Source of the DNA: Bryoerythrophyllum caledonicum
Taxonomy: Eukaryota > Streptophyta > Bryopsida > Pottiales > Pottiaceae
Assembly: GCA_963971425.1 (NCBI GenBank)
Contig: OZ020514.1
Span: 27,950,602-28,014,601 of the forward strand
DNA length: 64,000 bases
Direction: 5' to 3'
The notes under the pieces are model-generated. The model searched no databases. It worked only from the letters and a program-made list of their open reading frames with translations, and was not told where the DNA came from. The number at the start of each line of letters is the position of its first letter. Position 1 is the stretch's first letter. Below, in pieces: positions 25,428 through 35,200 of the stretch. The position numbers and the translations under genes are program-made.

Positions 25428-25640
25428 TGTTGTAGGAGCCCTAGCAGCTGTTGTTGAGACCCCAGCAGCTATTGCTGGGGGCCCCAACAACTGTTGTTGG
25501 GACCCCAGTAGCTATTGCTGGGGACCCCAGCGACTGTTGCTGGGGGCCCCAGGAGCTATTGCTAGGGGCCCCAACCACTGTTGTTGGGGCCCCTTTAGCT
25601 GTTGTTGGGGACCCTAATTATTGTTGTTGGGGTCCCAATT
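25428..25640. repeat. GC-rich palindromic minisatellite, right arm
   Basis: Mirror of the array at 20,907-21,116, with the same unit order. Confidence 0.8.
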
Positions 25641-26589
25641 AGTGCGGATGGGGCATAGTATGGAATTCAATATGCAACCCAGTTTAGAAGAACTGATTCA
25701 AATTTCAATTGTTGGATGTTTTTCATTTGTAAAATGTTGGTAGGCAAATTGATTTGAGTCCAAGTTGTAAATGGAATCCTCTAGAATTTGATGTAGCATG
25801 TACATGAGTTTTGAATTTTGAATTTTGAAATCCATGTGCATTTATTACGTGATGGTGGTGGGATGGTGTTGGTTGTGATTTGAATCTTGCAATTTGATTG
25901 CTGAGATGTTGAAATGGTGGCTCAATAATGTTGAAATGTATTGTATGACTTGGTTTTTTGAATGCACAAGAAGGTCTAAGTTTGTGTGCACATTTGAATT
26001 TTTAATGCCACTTTGTCCTTCCCCCTCCTTGTCTTGAGATCTGCCCTATTTGATGAGGGAGCCCGTTTTGGAGGTTGTCCAACCACCCTGAAATAGTAAT
26101 TAGTAGCTCTAATTACTTATCTTTCTAAAAACATACTTTTCTTGAAGTGAACCACCAAGGGCAGCATAATTTCTTTCTTCATCTTTGCACTAATCCCTAC
26201 TGCCCCAACTCAAAATGGCAGCCAAAATTTTCACCAAAAATTGCAAAACTTGCTTCAAAACAAAAACCTCCTCCATCTAAAACCTCCCTACAAAAATCAC
26301 AGTATTGCTTGGGGTAAAGGAAATAACTCCATAGTAAACTACACCCGGTCTACAGTAACTTCCAAAAACAAACGAATGAAACGGACTTCAGATGAAAAAA
26401 TGGCAGCCATTTGAACTTCCCCGAGCTCATCCGGAATGTCGTTTTTCAACATCAGGGACGTTTAGGGGTTAAATCTTATCTTTAGGTGATATGTAATGAA
26501 TTTTCTTAAATCAATACCAAGGCACAATTCAATTTTGATACGATAAATAGTCTTATAGAAAGGACATTTTGATTTAGTGGTAATCTCAA

Positions 26590-26835
26590 TGCTAATCTAA
26601 ACCCTAATCCTAAACCCCAAACACTAAATTCTAAAATCCTAAATCCTAAATCCAAATCCATAAATCTAATTCTAGAATTGTCTAGTCCGAAACCCTAAAC
26701 CCTATAACTTATACTTCATTCCATGGACTTGCAATCCTAAACCTTAAACCCTAAACCCTATAATTTACACTTCATACCATGGACTTGCAATCCTAAACCT
26801 TAAACCCTAAACCCTAAATGTCAAAATGTAATTTG
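26590..26835. repeat. Degenerate telomere-like repeats, right arm
   Basis: CCCTAAA variants, the mirror of 19,691-19,950, including the same duplicated 60-bp segment. Confidence 0.7.
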
Positions 26836-27211
26836 AACCCTAAACCTAAATCTTTACTTTTATAATCTAGTCATAATCAATATCCTTAATATGGAAATAA
26901 ATGACCGTAATCAATTACCCATAACCCAAATTGATAACCTTAAATTGATACATAATTCTATACCTTAAATTTAAATTGATTCTTGCAAATTTAAATTGAT
27001 ACCCATAACCCCAATCGATAACCTTAAATTGATCATGTAAATAGAAACTTCCAATACATCGAGATATGAGGAGAAACTTATGTGCTTGTTAATTTTTTGG
27101 TCAAGTTTGAAAGATGCTTTATTTAGAACAGCTCCTCCCCACTAAACGTGATGTCATTCCCGCTCTTTTCTTAACGGCAACTTGTTCGACGTGGTCAATA
27201 CACCCCAACCT

Positions 27212-27215
<4 letters not shown>

Positions 27216-27246
<31 letters not shown>
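27216..27246. repeat. (CT)n microsatellite
   Basis: About 15 TC repeats, the mirror of the (AG)n tract in the left arm. Confidence 0.9.
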
Positions 27247-27248
<2 letters not shown>

Positions 27249-27348
27249 TTGCACCTTTCTAATATGGTAAGCCTTCGTGAATCTATATTGTCTCGAAGTA
27301 TGCCTTGACATTTGAAAGACCTATTGCATTCGAAGTCAAATTTCTGTG

Positions 27349-28417
27349 CAAGAAGTGGATACATTATTCTAGGTCAACTTAGTTGTGTTTGGAATTTCTA
27401 GAGATGCGAAGGTGTGTGGTCGTGAATGGTTGCTGCGGCCCTGACAAAGAGTAGGGTTTTCTCTTCCTTCCTCATTCAAGACGTTTTGGTGCACGCAATC
27501 AGACCATTTGTAAGTGACTTCTGTCTAAATTTTATGGTGATTTACTTGGCATTTGATTTGCACATTTGATACTATCATTTTCAATATAATGAAATAGTTG
27601 TAGGAAGGAGGTGATACTTTGGTGTCAACACAATCGCCTCCTTAGTATTGGTTTAGGGATTCATTTTATTATTTGTACGTCAGTATGACATATATGTTCT
27701 TGCAACTGTCAAAATGCGTAGTTTTTGTTGGTATGAGTGCTTCAGGTTTTGATTCAGTACTCTAGCAAGAAGTGGATACATTATTCTAGGTCAACTTAGT
27801 TGTGTTTGGAATTTCTAGAGATGCGGAGGTGTGTGGTCGTGAATGGTTGCTGCGGCCGTGACAAAGAGTAGGGTTTTCTCTTCCTTCCTCATTCAAGACG
27901 TTTTGGTGCACGTAATCGGACCATTTGTAAGTGACTTCTGTCTAAACTTTATGGTGATTTACTTGGCATTTGATTTGCACATTTGATACTATCATTTTCA
28001 ATGTAATGAAAAAGTTGTAGGAAGGAGGTAATACTTCGGCGTCAACATAATCGCCTTCTTAGTACTGATTTAGGGATTCATTTTATTATTTGTACGTCAG
28101 TATGACATATATGTTCATGCAACTGTCAAAAGGCGTAGTTTTTCTTCGTATGGTGCTTCAGGTTTTGATTCAGTACTCTAGCAAGAAGTGGATACATTAT
28201 TCTAGGTCAACTTTAAAAGACATGCATAGATTTTGGCCTAATGAAAAAGTTGTAGGAAGGAGGTGATACTTCGGCGTCAACACAATTGCCTCCGTAGTAC
28301 AGGTTTAGGGCTTCATTTTATTATTTGTACGTCACTATGACATATATGTTCTTACAACTGTCAAAATGCGTAGTTTTTGTTGGTATGAGTGCTTCAGGTT
28401 TTGATTTAGTACTCTAG
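27349..28417. repeat. Tandem 416-bp units: two full, one truncated
   Basis: Full units at 27,349-27,765 (417 bp) and 27,766-28,181 (416 bp), then a truncated unit at 28,182-28,417 (236 bp). The truncated unit joins GGTCAAC to a 31-bp filler and resumes at GAAAAAGTTGTAGG. The two full units differ at several positions, so the extra copy is not a last-moment duplication. Confidence 0.85.
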
Positions 28418-28427
28418 CTTGAAGCAG

Positions 28428-28629
28428 TGCACATTCAGCTCGGGTCGAGCTGAATGTGCAATACATATTCAGCTCGACCCGAGCTGAATGTGTAGTGTAG
28501 ATTCAGCTCGACCCGAGCTAAATGTGCAGTGCATATTCAGCTCGACCCGAGCTGAATGTGTAGTGCAGATTCAGCTCGACCCGAGCTAAATGTGGAGTGC
28601 ATATTTAGCTGGAGTCGAGCTGAATGTGC
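28428..28629. repeat. P1 palindrome array, six units
   Basis: Six tandem palindromes of about 34 bp ending 135 bases upstream of the transposase ATG at 28,765. Candidate binding sites for the transposase or for a host regulator, by analogy with subterminal repeats of plant transposons. Confidence 0.9.
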
Positions 28630-28764
28630 TTTGTCTTCACCTAATCATGGAGATGATCAATTATGCTTTTTTTTTGTTTACTTTGATTGATGTGGGATGA
28701 ACCTTGGAGTTCTATCATACTACGACAATTATTTACACTTTCGCCTTAACTTTGCAGTGCCGAG

Positions 28765-31653
28765 ATGGACACTTCAACCAGTGCCTCAATCGACGATGAT
28801 TTTGATTTGTCAAGTGATAACTCGTCTTTCCACAATCCAGTAGATGCTAATGTGATGGAATTCGAAGTTCTCCCAAGGCATTCTTGGGTTGGTAAGATAG
28901 TCGAAATGAAAAACCTGTCCGGTGTTACAATTGCCACTGGAATACTTCGTAACTTTCACGCCACGGCTATTTCTGGGACTGATGCTCCATTAGGTGATAC
29001 GCACGTTGCCATTCAGGTCTCCAGGACATTAGTTGAAGATGAAGCACCGGACGAATGGCGTTATTGTGTTAAGATTTGGCCTATTGGTCAAGTTTTCTAT
29101 AATAGTGTCAGTCTCTTGCATCACCTGCAGCGTGATACTTACAATTCTGTAATGGCAATGAGAACCCGGTCTCTTGGAGAGAGGACTCGGTCTTATGAAA
29201 GCTCATCTAGGATCCCTTCAACCATGGTTTCAACAAAATCATCAATTCTCCTCTCTGACGAATCTATCAACTCTGTTGCTGGAAACCGCTGTTGCTCTAG
29301 GAGTTATGTTCAACGCTTCTCACGATTGAAGATTAAGGTATTGCAGATGAGGATGTATTTTGGAACCTCCGTTCAATTTAGAAGGCATATGAAGCTAGAT
29401 GTTGACGGACAGTTTCATGTGGACAATAACGGTAGAAATGTGGTGACCATTGAGGGCGTTGATGTGTGCGCAGCTGCCTGGCAGCACATCATGGGCGTCA
29501 GTGAAACCTCATTCTATGAATATGCCAAGGATGCAGCGGCTGGTGTAGTCGCGCAACCCCATGGTAATTCAGGGAAACGGAAACCTAGAAATCACATAGT
29601 AGTTGCTACCGCAACATTACGTGTCATTCTTAATAGGAATGCTGACCACATGCCTCACAAGTCCCGCATCTTGCCTTTGGGTGAGACATCTGTGGCCAAA
29701 GTTCTTCCCGCAAATTTCAAGTGGAAAGATCAAATTCCTGCAATTGATGCCCATTTAGTTAATTGTGGGCTTTCCCAAATTTCCACTTCAGGGCTGAGTA
29801 AGATTAGGCGGGTCCATTTTTCCGATTACGATGCAAAACGACCTGGGGATAACTTTGCTCGTTGTTCAACGTGTGATAAGTACCATTCCCATCGGAGATT
29901 GCAGCAGCCTGGAACAGAAGCTGCGCTATTGTGGCAGCAGAGGTTGAATCTCCATTTGGATTCAGCATGGGCTCATCGAGAGTTGTATTATTCCAACCGT
30001 TACCGCTCTCAAGAGTTGCCGGATGAATGTGTTACGATTATGCACGACAAGATGGATCACTCAAAGACTGCATCTCCTGTCCTCTCTCACAAGACGAAAC
30101 ATTTGGATGGTCTGATGAAGTTGCCCATCTCTGGTACTCGAATGCTTGCACATGGTCACGGTGATGTTCGATATGCTCATTATGGCTTGGATATTTATCC
30201 ATATGATGTCAACTATACAGTGGGATCTTTTGCTAGATTGTTGCGAGATTTAGAACAACCTTCGAAGACATCATCCCGACAATTATTTCAGGGTTCGGGG
30301 AGAACTGCATTGTTTCGAGCAATTTTGTAAGGAGCTTCAGATACTTGTGTCCCATTCCTCTGTGCCGCACCTGAGTCTCTAGCTACTGCAAAACCTTTGC
30401 CGCCTATTTTGCATGTGCAAATGGACAATGTGGTGAGTGACAACAAAAATAGATATGTGTTTTGTTTTTGGTCTCTTCTTGTTGCAAAGGGTATCTTCCG
30501 AGAGGTTTATGTTAATTTCATGCTTGTTGGCCACACATATGATGACATTGATGCATTATTCGGTCGATGGAGTATGGCTTTGAAGAAGGAGAGTTTCTCC
30601 ACGATCCCTTTGCTCATGAGATCATTTATGGAGAACGAAAGTGTGCCAACAATCCTCCACTTGATTGAAGAAGTCCCGGACTTCAAATCCTTTATTAGTG
30701 AAGGTATTGCAGGTGGAGACGAAGCATTACAGGGCCACGCAAAGGCTCACCAATTCAAATTCTTTGTTGATTCCAACGGATGTCCCATGATGAAATACAA
30801 GATTCTTTGTCATCAAGATGATTGGCTTCCAAGAGAAGGGGGTGGGATCAAATTGTGGAAGGAGGATTCAAATGGGAGGTCTTTATGGCCACGTGGAGAA
30901 CCACCTTCATTGCAGCCAGAGGCAATGCGCAATCTTTCTGAAGTGATTAAAGGTCTTTCTGGATTCATTTCATATTGGGAGCATCAAGCACGTGAGGATC
31001 GTACAGGTGAATATCGAAGGCGATATGAGCCTTTGAGCTACTATTGGCGGGCAGTTAGAGAGTCACTTAGTCAACCAATGGACTTGCCCACCTCTCTACA
31101 GGATGGTTTTTGGCCTTCTAGTCGTATTGGTCAGACAATCGAGGACCAATTCACTAGTGTGGGCGCTGTTCGTGAGGATCATGATGAAGATGACCACTTT
31201 GTTGGGCAGAGTCGAGATAGGCCAGCCCCTTCTTTTCGGATTAATCGAGACGTTTACTCAGGCTATTTTGTTGCATTAAGACCGTGTGATGGAGATGAAC
31301 ATCCTGTTTGGATTGCACAAGCTCTCTCGGGCCCTAATTCGGATCTGGAAAGGCCTAATTCTATCAAAATATAGTACTTCCGGCCCACTTCACGCGATGC
31401 AAATGTCCAAAGATGCTATAATGGATGGGCCTCTTCCAACGGTCTACAATGGACAATTGATGACGAGCAACTTCCGCAATGGGAGGATACGGGATCTTTG
31501 TTGACTGCATGGAAGTCTAGAAGTAGGAGTGAATTTCCTGTTGTGAAGATACCTAGAAATCAAGTTCAAATCATCCAAGATAGTTTGATCAGGGATACCG
31601 AGCCGTCTTCTTCGCAATGTTTTTTTAGTACAAAGATGTTACCCTTATACTAG
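28765..31653 (+). pseudogene. DUF7869-type putative transposase, full length, two stops
   Basis: 963 codons in one frame, broken only by TAA at 30,328 and TAG at 31,372 (a Gln in copy 1). Order: N-terminal beta-rich domain (to about residue 115), Ser-rich linker, Cys-led helical segment (CCSRSYVQRFS), possible helix-turn-helix (GVSETSFYEY, about 245), CSTCDKY (about 375), HDKMDHSK (about 430), QMDNVVSDNKN (about 555), GHTYDDID (about 595), then a C-terminal region (QFKFFVDSNGCP, FVALRPCDGDE). I recognise the DUF7869 signature. The RNase H-like DDE reading of D430, D556 and D597/D599 is inference. TAA 30,328 lies in GTAAGG, so a very short intron is an alternative. Palindromes flank the gene on both sides. 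Confidence 0.8.
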
Positions 31654-31696
31654 TATCCAAGAATGTGTGCATAAGATCGAAATTTGTTGGCGTGAT

Positions 31697-32078
31697 TTTA
31701 GCTCGAATCGAGCTAAAGTGTACACCCATTTCTTGTGGAGATTAATACATTTCAAAGTTTTGATATTTTATTATTTGCTATGCTGAATGGTTTATCGCAC
31801 AGGAATTGCTTGGGCACATTCAGCTCGAGTCGAGCTGAATGTGTATGGCTTTCTTCTTGGAGAGAAGTGAATTCTGGGCTTGATGATTTGCCCTTCGATA
31901 TTTACTATTCTGAATGTTTTATCGCATAGGAATTGTTGGGTCACATTCAGCTCGACTCGAGCTGATAGTGTGTTTCGATTTGAGAAATGCATTTTCGTAC
32001 CTTGACATTTGATCTTTTGTTTTTGAATGATATTTGGAGTTGTAAGTGTTGCTTGCTTTCAGCTTGACTGAAGCTAAA
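31697..32078. repeat. P1 palindrome cluster, 3' side of transposase
   Basis: Four separate palindromes: 31,697-31,717 (perfect, TTTAGCTCGA arms), 31,815-31,843 (perfect, CACATTCAGCTCGA arms), 31,942-31,972 (imperfect) and 32,057-32,078 (imperfect). The second and third lie in two copies of a roughly 130-bp direct repeat. They begin 44 bases after the transposase stop. Confidence 0.8.
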
Positions 32079-32275
32079 AATGTACTTTAATTTCTTTCAA
32101 GCCTAATTTTACATTGAAAATAATTCCGCACCTCCCATTTTAGTGGACACCAAACTCGAAAGATAGTATTCAAAGGTTACTATGCAAATCACTAAACATT
32201 TGCATATTTAGGTTTGCTCATGCTTTTCATATTATTTTGGGAGGCTCCTAATCTCCCAATATAATGAATATGGTG

Positions 32276-35200
32276 TTAAAGGCGCAGGACCTCACCGACC
32301 AAATCAGCGTCCTCCTCTAATGCGATGATGTGGCGCTTGAGAGCCTTACAAGCCTTGATAGATGCACCTTATCAATTGAAATAAACATGATGGAGTTAGA
32401 AGCTGATGGTAATTATACAATGACAGAAGAGGAAGTCGGAAGAACGCTTACCAGTTGATGCTGTAAGATCGAGGACGATCTCATCTTTTTAGGTACAAAG
32501 GTCAATTAGAGCCTCCATGAGGTTGGAGGACTTCTCGCGAGCTCCACGCCATGGCTGGTTGGTGGATCCTCTCAGCATCAAGGTCTCCTGTGTGATCAGA
32601 TTGGTCAAGTGACCATCTGATGACAACTGAATCTCCTCCAGCAACAATTCCATCCTATCATTGAATGAAAAAGGAACCCAAGGCTCCAAGTTCCTCACAT
32701 AGCACTTCACCATGAAGCACTTGTGAGTGCGCCCGAGATGGCCTTCGCGCGAGAGAGACAAGCCGTTAATGGCAAACCACTTTGTCCCCTCACGAAAGTC
32801 TGCCCACTCTGCCCAAGCATGAAGCTCGTTAGAGATAAACTTCGAGTCCGGGTAGAACACGAGTAGCGGTGCCCCATCGCGAAGCAAGGCTTCTGCCATC
32901 TCGAAGCACCGATGAATCCATTGGGATTCCCGCTTACCTCCATCAGATTGTTGAGTTGGAAGTTTGTTCCAACTCGGCATCACACCACCGCCCTCAATTC
33001 CAGGGACCGACAAATCCTCTGGAACATCAAAAAGTATCATGTCCACCAAACCATCGTCGCAAGGCTCTCCACGGTGATGCCGCAACCGTGACCCGGAATG
33101 TACCTTCATGAACTCCTGCATCTCTGACCAAACAGATGGCAAGTCATCCTCCTCAGCTATATTATGAAACAGAGTCATAACGTTGAGAGCGCTCTGACAA
33201 ATCACCTCCACTCCAACATTAGACTTTAGATGCTCCACCACTAGAATGGTGTAGATAGTCTGTGAAGGCTTGGCTACATAGGTGGAGGGTCGGCTGCTGC
33301 CCGAGGGGGAAATGCCTTGCGTCGGTGCCATGGCAGCTGGAATAGCAAACGATGTTGCCCCTCCAAGCTGAGCAAACAGCTTCTCAGGCCCCTCCTTTGC
33401 CACCCATGCTGCCAACTGTCTGTTCCTCTCCCTCGTCTCCTTCTTCAACGTCTTGGCTTTGAGATTCTCCATCCTCAAAGCCTCCTTCTCCGCCGCCTTG
33501 AGCGCCGCCTTCGCCGCTCTTTCCACAGCCTTTGCTCGATCTTTCTCCAAAAGAGAAGGGTCAACTGGCTCAATCATCGAAGAGAGAGAAGATGGAAGCA
33601 TGTCGCCATCTCCACCGGTGGCTAGGATGTCACAGTCCTTTCGAAGTTGAAGCTCTTCACCTAGAGTAGGATCAAAAGTCTTCAACTCCAAGTACCAAGG
33701 GCACTACACCAACTTGTGATGACGAGAGAAGCGCTGCCTTTGCTGCTCGGTGAAGATGCAGTCTGGTGAAGTAGGGTCCGTCTACTTTTTGAACCAAATG
33801 GGCATTTGACTTGGTTGCAAGGCTCCTTTAGCAACGAGCTCCCTCCAAAAGTACCGAAGCACCGCCCGCTTCATGGTCTTCTCACATCCCTCCTGCTTTA
33901 GAAACTCCTCCGACTTCGAGAAGACACCTTCCCTCCCAAGGTGGTCTTTGAAAGCCTTCGCCCACAGCATGATGCTCTAGGCCTCCACCTAGGAACCAAT
34001 GTCTTGGATGGGATTTGGGAGCCCATCATTCTTCAATACGACGTTGTCCACTTCAACAAGCTCGGAAAACTTCTTCTCAATTTCATCCTCCAACTATAAC
34101 ATAAAGTACAATCTCTTAGTAAAAATCACCATTTAGTATGATAACTTAAATTCAATAGACATTAGGGAATTGAATGACTCACCCCAGCCTAGAAGGCAGC
34201 AGTATCAATCCATCCCCTTAGACTCGTGTCTGAAGCTCGGGATTTAGGGAAATTGTACTCCGCCCTGCTGTCCTTGCTCATGTTCCACCATTTGCACCAT
34301 CTTCCCTTGAACTTCCCAGTCACCTTCGCCGTGCAAAAGAGTTGGAGCTTCTCGAGTGTCATCTCTGGCTTAGTCTGGTAAATATCGAAATGACGCATCA
34401 CCTAGAATAGGGGCACATAGACTTGCACTAAGTTATGGCTCAACATTGAATCAAATTGAAACTATATGGAAACTATAGAAACAAACACCAACAAATTGGG
34501 AATTGACATACCTCTTTGAAGAATTCCTCACCGTTTGCCGGATTTGCAATCGCCAACATCCGTGTAAATGTAGTTTGACATGCAATCTTCTTCTTCAGGA
34601 CTGCATCGGTGCAAAGTCTCACCAACTCTTCTGGACTTCCAACGCGATCAACACCAACACCTGTTACAAGGCTGTCCTTGTAATTCCGGATGCACTCCTC
34701 TTGTGCAGCAATAATCTTCCGCTATAAACCAATAACCGTTAGTAATAGACAAAATAAAGAAAATTTCATATTGAACAAGGCAACAACAATTTTAGAATTT
34801 CAATCGTAGACCGACATGCTTACCTCAAACATGAGCTTCTGAAATGCGTCATACGTCATGTGATACCATTTCTTTGTTGCCTTCTTCCCCCACTCGTGCA
34901 CGCTTGCTTCGTAATCGTCTTCGCTAATCAAGCCCTTCAGTTGCTCGAAGTCCAACAATCCAAAATGTTGGACCCTCTTCAGCTCATGCGAGATGTGCTG
35001 CGTGACGTGATCAGCCTCTTTTTGCCTAGGATACAAAAACCACTATTTATGAATGTGCATGTTCAATATTCATTTAAACTACCGAGTTCAACCTTTAACA
35101 CAATTACAATTTATAAATCTGAAATATTAATGACAGCTCAAGAGTTAGAGAGAGTCTTACTTGTTCAGATCAGTCATTGCGTTGAGTAGAATATGGCGGT

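Larger units (their letters stand above)
25412..30133. repeat. Right arm of the giant inverted repeat (4.72 kb)
   Basis: Mirror of 16,723-21,131. It has one more full 416-bp unit and three fewer 34-bp palindrome units than the left arm. Predicted length difference is 314 bp; observed 313 bp. The homologous sequence continues past the outer border into the complete transposase gene, so the right arm is likely the source-side copy. Confidence 0.9.

Noticed and set aside
16723..30133. Fold-back assembly or sequencing artefact
   Set aside because: The arms differ by base changes and by two array copy numbers and are separated by 4.3 kb of unique sequence; a fold-back artefact gives identical arms with little spacer.
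28765..31653. Classification of the DUF7869-type gene as a KDZ (Kyakuja-Dileera-Zisupton) transposase
   Set aside because: The QMDN...NKN and GHTHxDID pattern fits DUF7869 better, and I see none of the KDZ signature residues.
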